Notes: generated by a model from the letters alone, not told the origin. DNA of 64,000 bases from Brevundimonas nasdae (GCF_016654005.1 NZ_JAEPWN010000001.1:434001-498000), one strand, 5' to 3'. Shown: positions 43,372 to 52,730, numbered from the stretch's first letter. Numbers and translations are program-made.

Positions 43372-44142
43372 ATGGAACTGTTCGATCTGACCGGCAAGGT
43401 CGCGATCATCACCGGATCGTCGCGCGGGATCGGCAAGGCCATCGCCGAACGGCTGGCCGAACACGGCGCCCAGGTCGTCATCTCCTCGCGCAAGGCCGGG
43501 CCGTGCGACGAGGTCGCCGCCGAGATCAACGCCAAATACGGCCAAGGACGCGCCATCGCCGTGCCCGCCAACATCGCCTCGAAAGAAGAGCTGCAGCGGC
43601 TGGTCGACGAGACGAACCGCGCCTTTGGCAAGATCGACATTCTGGTATGCAACGCCGCGACCAATCCCTATGCCGGACCGATGGCCGGTATCGCCGATGA
43701 TCAGTTCGAGAAGATACTGCAGAATAACGTCATCTCGAACCACTGGCTGATCCAGATGGTCGCCCCGCAGATGGTGGAGCGCAAGGACGGCGCCATCCTG
43801 GTGATCTCGTCCATCGGGGGGCTTCGCGGCAACGCCCTGATCGGGGCCTACAATATCTCCAAGGCCGCAGACATGCAGCTGGTGCGCAACCTGGCGGTGG
43901 AGTGGGGGCCGTCGAACGTGCGGGTCAACTGCATCGCGCCTGGGTTGGTGCAGACCGATTTCGCCAAATACCTGTGGGAGAATCCCGAGCTGCTGAAGAC
44001 GGTCACCGAGCCGGCGCCGCTGAAAAGGATCGGCCAGCCGGATGAAATCGCGGGCACGGCGGTCTATCTGTGCAGTCCTGCGTCGGCCTATGTGACCGGC
44101 CAGACCCTTGTGGTGGACGGTGGATTGACGATTGCCTGGTGA
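43372..44142 (+). CDS. Short-chain dehydrogenase/reductase
   Basis: A 256-residue classical SDR with [15 protein letters not shown], the catalytic SSIGG Ser region and YNISKAA (YxxxK), and PGLVQTDF near the end. Close family members include FabG-like and secondary-alcohol dehydrogenases; substrate is not clear. ATG at 43372 is preferred over 43363 because of the GGA element at a proper distance. It overlaps the LpxL-like gene by 11 bp. Confidence 0.9.
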   Translation: MELFDLTGKVAIITGSSRGIGKAIAERLAEHGAQVVISSRKAGPCDEVAAEINAKYGQGRAIAVPANIASKEELQRLVDETNRAFGKIDILVCNAATNPYAGPMAGIADDQFEKILQNNVISNHWLIQMVAPQMVERKDGAILVISSIGGLRGNALIGAYNISKAADMQLVRNLAVEWGPSNVRVNCIAPGLVQTDFAKYLWENPELLKTVTEPAPLKRIGQPDEIAGTAVYLCSPASAYVTGQTLVVDGGLTIAW

Positions 44143-45100
44143 GAAGAGCCCCAAGAGCGGCGGCGCAAAAGACCTGCGACAGGATCTGATCTGGCGTCTG
44201 GAGGCCTTCGGCTTCCGGGCGTTGTTCGGTTTCCTGCGCCTGCTGGGCGTCGAGCGCGCCTCGGCCCTGGGCGGCTGGCTGCTTCGCACGCTGGGGCCGC
44301 TGACAGGCACCCAGAAGACGGTGATGCGCAATCTGCGGATCGCCTTTCCCGCCATGCCCGCCGCCGAGCGTGATCGCCTGGCGCACGAGCAATGGGACCG
44401 CACGGGGCGGACCTTCGCCGAACTGGCGGTGATGGATCAGCTGACGCCGGAAGGCGGGCGGGTCGAGGTGGTCGGGATGGAGCGGCTGCACGCCCTGCGC
44501 GACGGCGGCAAGCCGGCGGTGTTGATCTCGGGCCATCTGGCCAATTTCGAGGTGATGGCGGCGGTCATAATGGCGTCCGGCCTGCCGTGTCAGGTGACCT
44601 ATCGCGCTGCGAACAATCCGTATGTCGACGCCCTGATCCGCCAGAGCCGCGAGCGGTATGGCATCCGCCTGTTCGCGCCCAAGGGCGACGGGACGCGTGA
44701 CCTGATGGCGGGGATGAAGCGCGGCGATTCCATCGCGCTGCTGGTCGATCAGAAGTACAATCAGGGGCCGGAGGTGCAGTTCTTCGACCAACCGGTGAAC
44801 GCTTCTCCCGGCGCAGCGCGGCTGGCGCTGAAGTTCGACACGGTGATGCAGCCGCTGTCGGTGGTGCGTCTGTCGGGCGCGCGGTTCCGGGTCACGGCGC
44901 ATGAGCCGATCACGGTCAGCCACACCGACGACAAGGCTGCGGATGTCCTGGCCGGGATCCAGGCCGCCAATCGTTTTGTCGAGGACCGGGTGCGCGAGAC
45001 GCCTGAAGACTGGTTCTGGGTCCACAAGCGTTGGCCCGACAGCGTCTATCAGGCCCTGGACCGCGCCACGTCGCCGGACCTGCGGAACGGGCCGGCGTAG
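44132..45100 (+). CDS. LpxL/HtrB-family lipid A acyltransferase-like protein
   Basis: A 322-residue inner-membrane acyltransferase of the lysophospholipid/lauroyl acyltransferase family. The HX4E motif is in SGHLANFEV, with [16 protein letters not shown] and FWVHKRWP near the end, as in LpxL/LpxM. It probably adds a secondary acyl chain to lipid A. The TTG at 44132 overlaps the SDR stop and is preceded by GGTGGA; no better start is seen. Its last 52 bp overlap the convergent response-regulator gene. Confidence 0.88.
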   Translation: MPGEKSPKSGGAKDLRQDLIWRLEAFGFRALFGFLRLLGVERASALGGWLLRTLGPLTGTQKTVMRNLRIAFPAMPAAERDRLAHEQWDRTGRTFAELAVMDQLTPEGGRVEVVGMERLHALRDGGKPAVLISGHLANFEVMAAVIMASGLPCQVTYRAANNPYVDALIRQSRERYGIRLFAPKGDGTRDLMAGMKRGDSIALLVDQKYNQGPEVQFFDQPVNASPGAARLALKFDTVMQPLSVVRLSGARFRVTAHEPITVSHTDDKAADVLAGIQAANRFVEDRVRETPEDWFWVHKRWPDSVYQALDRATSPDLRNGPA

Positions 45101-45552
45101 CCCTCTGCGTCGCGGCGGCGACGGCATGGGCCGGTGTAGGTTTCCGCCTGGACGAACAGACGGGGCTTCAGGATCACGGCGCTGATGCGGTCCAGCATGG
45201 TCTTTGCCATGATCGGCTTGGTCAGGAACTCGGTCACGCCTGCGTCGCGCGCCTCGAACACGCGCGCCTTTTCGGAATGGCCGGTCATCATGATGATCGG
45301 CAGATAGATGTTGGGGCTGGCCGGACTGGTGCGGACGTGGCGGGTGAAGGCGACCCCGTCCATCGGCGCCATGTTGAAATCGACGATGGCGATGTCGACG
45401 GGATGCTGGTCCAGCAGCGCAAGAGCCTTGGCCCCGTCATGGCTTTCCAGCACATTGCGGATGCCGAACGAATACAGCACGGCGGTGGTGATCGCACACA
45501 TGTGCGGATTGTCATCCACGAGCAGAACGCTGAGCGACTGAAGATGCGGCAT
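45049..45552 (-). CDS. Single-domain CheY-like response regulator
   Basis: A 167-residue receiver protein. LLVDDNPHM gives the acidic pair, IAIVDFNMAPMDG the phosphorylatable Asp near residue 58, MMTGHSE the Thr switch region, and FLTKPI the Lys. There is no output domain; an Arg-rich tail of about 30 residues overlaps the lpxL-like gene and may not be conserved. No kinase is adjacent. Confidence 0.9.
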   Translation of the reverse strand: MPHLQSLSVLLVDDNPHMCAITTAVLYSFGIRNVLESHDGAKALALLDQHPVDIAIVDFNMAPMDGVAFTRHVRTSPASPNIYLPIIMMTGHSEKARVFEARDAGVTEFLTKPIMAKTMLDRISAVILKPRLFVQAETYTGPCRRRRDAEGYAGPFRRSGDVARSRA

Positions 45553-45660
45553 CTGCCCCCGACTGGAATGCGCGTCGAAAGCTAGGTCGATATCCCTGCT
45601 ATCGCAAGGCGGTCCAGGCGCCGCGCGTCGGCTTTATTCGCGTCCCTCAGCGCAGGATTT

Positions 45661-46527
45661 TCAGGCCAGCCGTTCCGGCGCCCGTGCGCCGACCATCAGT
45701 GACGGATCCATGTTGCGGTCCCGCCATTTCATGCGCCAGCACAGGTGCGGGCCGGTGGCGCGGCCCGTCATGCCGATGCGGCCGATGGCGTCGCCGCGCT
45801 TGACGGACTGGCCCGCCGTCACGTCCAGCCGCGACTGATGCAGATAGCAGGTGATCAGGCCCTGGCCGTGGTCGATCAGGGTCATGCCGCCTTCGAAATG
45901 CATGCCCGAGCGGCTGAAGCTGACCTTGCCGTCGGCGGGCGCGCGGATGACGGTCCCCGTGGGTGCGGCCATGTCCACGCCGTAGTGCGGGCGCGCGGGC
46001 GTGCCGTTCAGCACTCGCTGCGATCCCCACTGGCTGGTGATCCGATAGGTTTCCAGCGGCCAGACGAAGCCGTTCTTGAAGTCGTCGCTGTCCACACGGC
46101 TGGCGAAGCCTTCGGTCTTCAGGGCGACTTGTTCGCGGATCAGGGCCAGCAGGGCCGGATCGGTCGGATCGACGGTGGAGGGCGGCAGGCCGTTGATGCT
46201 GGTCGAGGGGAAGGCATGGGGCGCGGCGGTGATCGTGCGGCGAACCGACTGGCCGTCGGCGCGGGCCTCGATCACCACATCGCCCGTGGCGTCGCGGTCG
46301 AAGCCGATGACGAACAGGCCGTTGATGGAGGCGGTGGTCAGGGCCTCGCCATCGACGAAGATCAGGGCGCGCGGCGCGGTGCGGCCATAGACAAAGCCGC
46401 CCTGACGCCAGGCGCCGTTCAGCGTCATCTGCAGCGGACCCTGGGCCTGGGCGGGGCCGCCCAGAAGGTCAGGCGTGACCAGTGTCGCGCCGACGCCGAG
46501 CAGAAGGGCGCGGCGCCCGGCGATCAT
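45661..46527 (-). CDS. M23-family metallopeptidase with altered zinc motif
   Basis: A 288-residue exported peptidase with a Tat-like or Sec signal (GRRALLLGVGATLV). The LytM domain has RPHYGVDMAAPTGT (His and Asp zinc ligands) and GLITCYLHQSRL. The last motif is GPHLCWRMKW, where the usual HxH or HxD is HxC, so the third ligand would be Cys. It may cut peptidoglycan cross-links. Its 3-prime partner DUF2093 overlaps its start by 4 bp (ATGA). Confidence 0.88.
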   Translation of the reverse strand: MIAGRRALLLGVGATLVTPDLLGGPAQAQGPLQMTLNGAWRQGGFVYGRTAPRALIFVDGEALTTASINGLFVIGFDRDATGDVVIEARADGQSVRRTITAAPHAFPSTSINGLPPSTVDPTDPALLALIREQVALKTEGFASRVDSDDFKNGFVWPLETYRITSQWGSQRVLNGTPARPHYGVDMAAPTGTVIRAPADGKVSFSRSGMHFEGGMTLIDHGQGLITCYLHQSRLDVTAGQSVKRGDAIGRIGMTGRATGPHLCWRMKWRDRNMDPSLMVGARAPERLA

Positions 46528-46727
46528 GCGGCGGCCTGTTGCATCCGCGCGATGAACTCGGCCGGGCTGTAGTAGGCCTCCTGCCGGGTGGGGCTCCAGT
46601 AACGCAGAAGCTCCAGCGGGATGGGCCGGTCGGTGACGGCGCAGCGGACGAAACGTCCCGGCTTGAGCACGGCGAACTCGCCGTCGCCGTAGTGCACCGT
46701 CGCAGGTTCAGAAGCGGTCATGTCCAT
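46524..46727 (-). CDS. DUF2093 family protein
   Basis: A 67-residue protein matching DUF2093: VHYGDGEFAVLKPGRFVRCAVTDRPIPLELLRYWS..RQEAYYSP, read in pieces, is the conserved core. Function unknown; the family is frequent in Alphaproteobacteria. It is upstream of and coupled to the M23 peptidase gene. Confidence 0.92.
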   Translation of the reverse strand: MDMTASEPATVHYGDGEFAVLKPGRFVRCAVTDRPIPLELLRYWSPTRQEAYYSPAEFIARMQQAAA

Positions 46728-46769
46728 GCCTGCATGATAGCCGCGCGCGGGCCGGTCGTGAATAGGCCG

Positions 46770-48038
46770 TCAGGCCGGGCTGCTGACCGCATCGGTCACC
46801 GGGCCGTCTGCGCCGATCGGCTTGCCTGGAGGCGAGCCCGAGGTCGAGGCGGGCGGCTTGGGCTTGCCGCCCAACCGGTCGGCCAGCAGGAAGACGAACG
46901 GATTCAGCGAGATCGACAACAGGGACGCGGCCAGGATCAGATCATGGGTGCCGCGGCTCATGGCGCCCATGCTGACGCCCAACGCCGCCAGGATGAAGGA
47001 GAACTCGCCGATCTGGGCCAGGGCGGCGGCGACGGTGAAGCCGGACGACCGATCCAGCTTGAACACCTTGGTGATGACCAGGGCGGCCAGCGACTTGCCG
47101 ACGATGACGATGCCCAACACGCCCAGCACGCCCCACGGCTGGCGCACCACGATCATCGGATCGAACAGCATGCCCACAGAGACGAAGAACAGAACCGCGA
47201 AGGCGTCGCGCAGCGGCAGGGACCGTTCGGCGGCGTTGTGGCCCAGCGGCGAGGCGTTCATCACCAGACCCGCCAGGAAGGCGCCCAGGGCGAAGGAGTG
47301 GAACAGCCAGTAGGCGACCCAGGCGATGCCCAGGGCGATGGCCAGGACGCCCAGGGTGAACAGCTCACGCGACTTGGTGTGGGCGATGCGGATCAGCAGC
47401 CAGGGCATGACCTTTCCGCCGACCACCAGCATGACGGCGACGAACAGCACGACCTTCAGCAGGGTCCAGCCGATATTGACCCCCATGGCCGCCAGGTCCG
47501 TCTGGCCGCCAGCCGGGACGATCAGCATGGGCAGCATGACCAGGGCGATGACGATGACCAGGTCCTCGACGATCAGCCAGCCGACGGCGATGCGTCCGAC
47601 CTCGTTCTTGACCTGTTTGCGCTCCTCCAGCGCGCGCAGCAGCACCACGGTGGAGGCGACCGACAGGGCGAAACCCATCAGCAGGGCTTCGCGGTCGCCC
47701 AGCCCCAGCACGAACCGGCCCAGCGCCCAGCCCAGCACGGTGGCGGCGGTGATCTGGACCAGGGCGCCAGGTATGGCGACCTTGCGGACCTGCATCAGAT
47801 CCTTGGGTGAGAAATGCAGCCCGACCCCGAACATCAGCAGGATGACGCCGATCTCTGCCAGTTGGGGCGCAAGCGTGGTGTCGGCGACGAAACCGCCGGT
47901 GAAAGGGCCGACGACGACGCCTGCAACCAGATAGCCGACGAGAGGAGATAACCGCAGCCGATGAGCCAACATGCCGAACGCAAAGGCCAGGACGAAGCCC
48001 CCGACCAGGGTGAGAATCAGGCTGTCGGCATGCGGCAT
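46770..48038 (-). CDS. CPA2-family cation/proton antiporter without RCK domain
   Basis: A 422-residue inner-membrane antiporter with about 12-13 spans. It resembles the membrane domain of YbaL/KefB-type K+/H+ exchangers (LSPLVGYLVAGVVVGPFTGG, GWLIVEDLVIVIALVML, FALGAFLAGLVM). Usual family members are 550-600 residues and carry a TrkA-N regulatory domain; here a 30-residue Pro/Gly tail replaces it. AGGAG precedes the ATG at 48038. Confidence 0.9.
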   Translation of the reverse strand: MPHADSLILTLVGGFVLAFAFGMLAHRLRLSPLVGYLVAGVVVGPFTGGFVADTTLAPQLAEIGVILLMFGVGLHFSPKDLMQVRKVAIPGALVQITAATVLGWALGRFVLGLGDREALLMGFALSVASTVVLLRALEERKQVKNEVGRIAVGWLIVEDLVIVIALVMLPMLIVPAGGQTDLAAMGVNIGWTLLKVVLFVAVMLVVGGKVMPWLLIRIAHTKSRELFTLGVLAIALGIAWVAYWLFHSFALGAFLAGLVMNASPLGHNAAERSLPLRDAFAVLFFVSVGMLFDPMIVVRQPWGVLGVLGIVIVGKSLAALVITKVFKLDRSSGFTVAAALAQIGEFSFILAALGVSMGAMSRGTHDLILAASLLSISLNPFVFLLADRLGGKPKPPASTSGSPPGKPIGADGPVTDAVSSPA

Positions 48039-48240
48039 CGCAGCTCCTGTCGAGGGGACGGATCGGTTGAATACGGCTTTGCAGTTGGGGTTGAGCCCGC
48101 GGATTGGCAAGGCGACGATATGTCGCGATTGACCCGAAATTGCCTTTAGCTTCGCGGCTGTTGCCGCGAAGGAACGGAGGGCTAGGCTGGGGGCGCCGGG
48201 CCTTCGCCCGGAGTGACGAAAGACAAGGCGGGTCGGAATT
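48039..48240. other. Intergenic stretch with two hairpins before the antiporter gene
   Basis: No gene is supported. Two hairpins are visible: CTTCGCGGC-TGTT-GCCGCGAAG at 48150-48171 (perfect 9 bp) and CCGGGC-CTTC-GCCCGG at about 48208-48223. They may be a structured leader of the antiporter mRNA or an intergenic repeat. Confidence 0.4.
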
Positions 48241-48275
48241 GAAAAGAGGGCCGGTCATCGCGTGACCGGCCCCCT
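48241..48275 (-). terminator. Rho-independent terminator of ileS
   Basis: GGGCCGGTCA and TGACCGGCCC form a perfect 10-bp stem with loop TCGCG. On the minus strand it is followed by TCTTTTCAATT, about 50 bp after the ileS stop. Confidence 0.85.
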
Positions 48276-48325
48276 TTCAGTGTCATTACGCCAGATGCCT
48301 TCCCCGCGACGGGAGAAGGAAGCCG

Positions 48326-51256
48326 TCAGGCGTGCGTCTGGTCCCAGAACTTCACGGCGTCAGCGTCGCGGGCCGAGAGGTCGGGGTAGGCGGGGTCGGA
48401 GCCGACGTCGGGGACGCGGCGCCAGGAGCGGGCGCATTTCGGGTGGTCGGCGGTCTTGACCGCGACGGTGACGGCGTCGCCGCCCTCGACCAGTTCGGCG
48501 CCCGAGGTGCGGAAGATTTCGGCTGCATCCAGACCCTCGAACGGCGCGAAGACCGAGGCGGGGCCGGTGACAGTCGGCCAGGCGTCGAGAGCGCCGCCGA
48601 TCAGCTTTTCACGGCGGGCGGCTTCCAGCGATTCATTGACCACTTCGAGGACCGTGTTGATCGCGGCCCAACGCTCCGCCTCAGCGGGATTGCTCCATTC
48701 CGCCGGGGTGTCGGGGATGACGCGGGCGCAGTTGGTGCCTGCATCGGGGAAGCGGGTGGTCCAGGCTTCTTCCATGGTGAAGGGCGTCAGCGGGGCCAGC
48801 CAGGCGGTCAAGCGGCTGAACACTTCGTCCATCACGGTGCGGGCGGCGCGACGACGGATGCTGTCGGGACGGTCGCAGTAGAGGGCGTCCTTGCGGATGT
48901 CGAAATACAGGGCCGACAGATCGCCAGAGCAGAACTCCAGCACCGGGCGGACCACGTCCTGGAACCGATATTCGGCGTAAGCCTGACGCACATGGGCATC
49001 CAGTTCGTGCAGGCGGTGAAGGATGAACTTCTCCAGCGGCGGGAACTGGTCGTAGTCGGTCAGGCGCTCGGCCTCGTCGAAACCGGCCAGTGCGCCCAGC
49101 AGATAGCGGACGGTGTTGCGCAACTTGCGATAGGCGTCGACCGTGGTCTGCAGGATCTGTTTGCCGATGCGCTGGTCGTCGGAATAGTCGACCAGGGCCA
49201 CCCACAGACGCAGGATGTCTGCGCCGGATTCCTTGATGACCACCAGGGGATCGGTGGTGTTGCCACGCGACTTGGACTGTTTCTCGCCGTTCTCGTCCAG
49301 GGTGAAGCCGTGGGTCAGGACGGCCTTGAACGGGGCGCGGCCGCGCGTGCCGCAGCCCTCAAGCAGGGACGACTGGAACCAGCCGCGGTGCTGGTCCGAC
49401 CCTTCCAGATAGAGGTCGGCGGGCCAGTGCGAGGGGCGGTCGCCGGTGTAGCCTTGCTCGGGCAGGCGCGGGTCCAGGGTGAAGGCGTGGGTCGAGCCAG
49501 AGTCGAACCAGACATCCAGGATGTCCTCGATCTTCTCGTAGCGGTCGGCGTCGTGGCCGCCCAGGAAGTCGCTGTCCGGCGCGGTGAACCAGATGTCGGC
49601 GCCGTGTTCGGCGATGGCGGAGACGATGCGGGCGTCGACCTCGTCGTCATGCAGGGGCTGGCCGGTCTGCTTGTCCATATACATGGCCAGCGGCGTGCCC
49701 CAGGCGCGCTGGCGGCTGACCAGCCAGTCAGGGCGGCCCTCGACCATCGAACGGATGCGGTTGCGGCCCGAGGCGGGGTGGAAGGCGGTGTCGTCGATGG
49801 CCTTCAGCGCCGTGTCGCGCAGGGTTTCGCCCGTCTTCAGCGGCTCGTCCATGCGGATGAACCATTGGGGGGTGTTGCGGAAGATGATCGGGGCCTTGGA
49901 GCGCCACGAGTGCGGATAGGAGTGCTCCATCCGGCCGCGCGCCAGAAGGTTGCCCGCCTCGATCAGCTTTTCCATCACCGCGCCGTTGGCGGGGCCGAAC
50001 TTGCCGGTCTTCTTGCCCTCGGTCTCCAGCACCTTGAGGCCGGCGAACAGGGGAACGTGCTCGTAATAGGCGCCGTCGGGATCGACGGTGTCGGGCACCT
50101 CGTGATGGCCGTGGGCCTTCCAGACCTCGAAGTCGTCGGCGCCGTGGCCGGGCGCGGTGTGGACAAAGCCGGTGCCGGCGTCGTCGGTGACGTGGTCGCC
50201 CGCCAGCAGGGGCACGGAGAAGCCGTAGCCGCTGTCCAGCGCCGCCAGCGGGTGGGCGGCGACGAGACCGGACGGATTGATGTCATAGACCCGCGTCCAG
50301 GCGGTGATCTTGGCGGCTTTGAAGACGTCTTCGGCCAGCTTGTCGGCCAGGATCAGGCGGTCGCCCGGCTTGGCCCAGGGCGCGAACTCAAGCCCTTCCT
50401 CCATCGCGGTGACCTCATACAGGCCATAGGCGATCTCGGGCCCGTAGGAGATGGCGCGGTTGGCCGGGATGGTCCAGGGCGTGGTCGTCCAGATGACGAT
50501 GGCCGGATTGCCCGAGCGGAAGCTGAGCAGGTCGTCGGGATGGTCGTCCGAGACGCCGGTGACCGGGAACTTGACCCAGATCGTGGGGCTGACGTGGTCG
50601 TGGTACTCGATCTCGGCGTCAGCCAGGGCCGTGCGCTCGACCGGCGACCACATGACGGGCTTGGAGCCGCGATACAGCTGGCCCGAATTCTTGAACTTGT
50701 GGAACTCGGCGACGATGGCCGCCTCGGACTTGAAGTCCATGGTGGCGTAGCGGTTTTCGAAATCGCCGGTGATGCCCAGGCGTTTGAACTGGTCACGCTG
50801 GGTGTCGATGTATTTGCCGGCGTATTCACGGCAGGCCTTGCGAAATTCTTCCTTGGAGACCTCGTCCTTGCGGCGGCCCTTGGCGCGGAACTGCTCCTCG
50901 ATCTTCCACTCGATCGGCAGGCCGTGGCAGTCCCAGCCGGGGACGTAGTCGACGTCGTAGCCCAGCAGAAAACGGCTGCGGACCACGAAATCCTTCAGCG
51001 TCTTGTTCAAGGAGTGGCCGATGTGGATGTCGCCGTTCGCATAGGGCGGGCCGTCGTGCAGCACGTACAGGGGGGCGTTCTGCTTCTGACGCTCGGCGCG
51101 CAGGGTTCCATAGAGGTCGCCCCACTGCTCAAGGATCAAAGGCTCCTTTTGCGGCAGGCCGCCGCGCATGGGGAAGGGCGTCTCCGGCAGGAAGACGGTG
51201 TCGCGATAGTCGCGGCCGGAAGCGGTGTCGGTGTCGGTCTGGGGGGCGTCAGCCAT
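48326..51256 (-). CDS. ileS: Isoleucine--tRNA ligase
   Basis: A 976-residue class I aminoacyl-tRNA synthetase that charges tRNA-Ile. The HIGH motif is in PPYANGDIHIGHSLNK, the editing CP1 domain contains TTPWTIPANRA, and KMSKS appears as KQSKSRGN. GWDCHGLPIEW is typical. The C-terminal zinc-binding region is degenerate: KCARSWRRVPDVG keeps one Cys and the later pair is lost. Start MADAPQ at 51256 is chosen by family fit; the ribosome site is weak. Confidence 0.97.
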   Translation of the reverse strand: MADAPQTDTDTASGRDYRDTVFLPETPFPMRGGLPQKEPLILEQWGDLYGTLRAERQKQNAPLYVLHDGPPYANGDIHIGHSLNKTLKDFVVRSRFLLGYDVDYVPGWDCHGLPIEWKIEEQFRAKGRRKDEVSKEEFRKACREYAGKYIDTQRDQFKRLGITGDFENRYATMDFKSEAAIVAEFHKFKNSGQLYRGSKPVMWSPVERTALADAEIEYHDHVSPTIWVKFPVTGVSDDHPDDLLSFRSGNPAIVIWTTTPWTIPANRAISYGPEIAYGLYEVTAMEEGLEFAPWAKPGDRLILADKLAEDVFKAAKITAWTRVYDINPSGLVAAHPLAALDSGYGFSVPLLAGDHVTDDAGTGFVHTAPGHGADDFEVWKAHGHHEVPDTVDPDGAYYEHVPLFAGLKVLETEGKKTGKFGPANGAVMEKLIEAGNLLARGRMEHSYPHSWRSKAPIIFRNTPQWFIRMDEPLKTGETLRDTALKAIDDTAFHPASGRNRIRSMVEGRPDWLVSRQRAWGTPLAMYMDKQTGQPLHDDEVDARIVSAIAEHGADIWFTAPDSDFLGGHDADRYEKIEDILDVWFDSGSTHAFTLDPRLPEQGYTGDRPSHWPADLYLEGSDQHRGWFQSSLLEGCGTRGRAPFKAVLTHGFTLDENGEKQSKSRGNTTDPLVVIKESGADILRLWVALVDYSDDQRIGKQILQTTVDAYRKLRNTVRYLLGALAGFDEAERLTDYDQFPPLEKFILHRLHELDAHVRQAYAEYRFQDVVRPVLEFCSGDLSALYFDIRKDALYCDRPDSIRRRAARTVMDEVFSRLTAWLAPLTPFTMEEAWTTRFPDAGTNCARVIPDTPAEWSNPAEAERWAAINTVLEVVNESLEAARREKLIGGALDAWPTVTGPASVFAPFEGLDAAEIFRTSGAELVEGGDAVTVAVKTADHPKCARSWRRVPDVGSDPAYPDLSARDADAVKFWDQTHA

Positions 51257-51552
51257 CAAAAGTCTCGGCGTCGTGGGTTGTCGGTCGCTGTCTTCGTTCG
51301 CCCTGGGGCGGTCAATCCCGGCGTGCACGGGGCCAGACGGCCCAGAAGCGCTACGCCGGGCGGCTAATCGAAATCAGGCGAATGGAGACGCGGACGATCA
51401 TTATGAGGTCGGTCTAGCAGACAGATGCGGCATCGCGCCATCCCGAACCCCGCGATGCATCAACGGAAACGAAAGGCTTTTGATGTTTTGGTGAACGCTG
51501 GATCGGTCGGCGCTCGCCGCATCGACGAGAATTTCGTTCAGGAGTCCCGCCA
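51257..51552. other. Divergent intergenic region between ileS and the Gly/Asn-rich gene
   Basis: No gene, repeat or hairpin with convincing support is seen. It must contain the ileS promoter (minus) and the promoter of the secreted protein (plus). I see no T-box, as expected for this group. Confidence 0.35.
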
Positions 51553-52641
51553 ATGCGGCTGCGGATGAGAAGTTGGATGCTGGGTCTGGCGGCAGGCGTG
51601 TTCCTGTCGGCGACGGCAGGCGCGGCGTTTGCGCAATGCACGACCGGCTGCACGCCCCCGCCGCCTCCCGGCTGTGGCAGCGGCGGCGGTGCGGGTTGCG
51701 GCGGTGGCGGCGGAAACGGCGGCGGCAATGGATGCGGCGGTGGCGGCGGCAATGGCGGCTGTAATCCCGGAACGCCTGGCGGTCCGGGCGGACCCGGTGG
51801 TCCCGGCTGCGGCAATGGCGGCGGCGGCGGTTGCGGTCCCGGAGGCCCCGGCAAGCCGGGCTGGCCCGGTCACGGCGGCAATTGGAACAACAATAACAAC
51901 TGGAATAACAACAACAATTGGAATCAGAACAATAACTGGAACCAGAACCAGAACATCAACGTCAATGTGAACGTCAACAACAACGGCAACTCGAATTCCA
52001 ACGCCAGCTCCAACTATCTGCGCGCCGGTTCGCGCAGCGCCGTAAATGCGCACAGCTGGATGGGTTCGAACGGCCTGGGCGGCGGTGGCGGGTCGGCCTA
52101 TGTGTCGGTGGATCAGCCCTATCCGACGACGATCCAGGGGCTGGCTGTCGAGGGCGTGATCGCCCAGACGGTGCGCACGCCCTTCACCGCCTTCCGCCGC
52201 GAAATGCGGCGCGTGGTGATCCAGGCCGTCTGCATCGACGACCGTCAAATTCCGCACCCGGCGTCGCAGGTGCGCCCGGATCGCGAGATCGGTGAAGACT
52301 ATAATGGCGAACTGTATCGCTGCCTGGCGGGGACGTGGCTGCAGGCCACGATCGCCGACTATGATGGAAACATCAGCTTCGACAACGGCACGACCCTGAC
52401 CTGCCGCAAGCATGAATCCCTGTGGTTCGGCGAGGGCGGCCAGCTGGTCTGCCGTCCCGAAAAGCCAGAGCGCGACTGCAACGAGCGTTCCCTGCTGCGC
52501 CGCTATGGCGCGGGCGTGAAGATCCTGACGATGTATCGTGAGGAGGAATACACCGAATACCGCGAGGAACAGGTTCAGAGCGCTGGCGTCATCACCGGCA
52601 CGATCACCCTGGACGGCGGCGTCGGCGGCCGGGTGTTCTGA
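51553..52641 (+). CDS. Secreted Gly/Cys/Asn-rich repeat protein, function unknown
   Basis: A 362-residue exported protein in four parts: a signal peptide ending AFAQ; a Gly/Cys/Pro-rich region at 28-108 with collagen-like GGPGGPGGPG and about ten cysteines; an Asn/Trp tandem repeat at 111-134 followed by alternating Asn/Val and Asn/Ser; and a C-terminal globular domain at about 175-362 with five spaced cysteines (AVCIDD, YRCLAG, LTCRKH, LVCRPE, RDCNER). CAGGAG precedes the ATG by 8 bp and a strong terminator follows, so it is a monocistronic, probably well-expressed gene. Surface or matrix role is inferred; no family recognised. Confidence 0.75.
   Translation: MRLRMRSWMLGLAAGVFLSATAGAAFAQCTTGCTPPPPPGCGSGGGAGCGGGGGNGGGNGCGGGGGNGGCNPGTPGGPGGPGGPGCGNGGGGGCGPGGPGKPGWPGHGGNWNNNNNWNNNNNWNQNNNWNQNQNINVNVNVNNNGNSNSNASSNYLRAGSRSAVNAHSWMGSNGLGGGGGSAYVSVDQPYPTTIQGLAVEGVIAQTVRTPFTAFRREMRRVVIQAVCIDDRQIPHPASQVRPDREIGEDYNGELYRCLAGTWLQATIADYDGNISFDNGTTLTCRKHESLWFGEGGQLVCRPEKPERDCNERSLLRRYGAGVKILTMYREEEYTEYREEQVQSAGVITGTITLDGGVGGRVF
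51883..51954 (+). repeat. Four 18-bp tandem repeats encoding Trp-Asn hexapeptides
   Basis: Units encode WNNNNN, WNNNNN, WNQNNN and WNQNQN. The copies differ by synonymous and Asn/Gln changes. They lie inside the secreted Gly/Asn-rich protein and lower its local GC strongly. Confidence 0.85.
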
Positions 52642-52730
52642 ACGAAAGCCTGACAGGCTCGTTCAGGCGCCGATCAGGCGCGGGATGAGAAGATAAGACC
52701 ATCGGCTCTCCGTCGATGATCCTGAAGACT

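Noticed and set aside
48332..51367. A 1011-residue open frame on the plus strand
   Set aside because: It is antisense to ileS. High GC suppresses stop codons, its composition is Gly/Ala/Arg/Val/Gln-rich with no domain, and ileS is unmistakable on the other strand.
51660..51860. Gly-codon-rich repeats considered as a CRISPR or satellite array
   Set aside because: The repeats are irregular, in frame with a signal-peptide protein, and have no constant repeat-spacer pattern.
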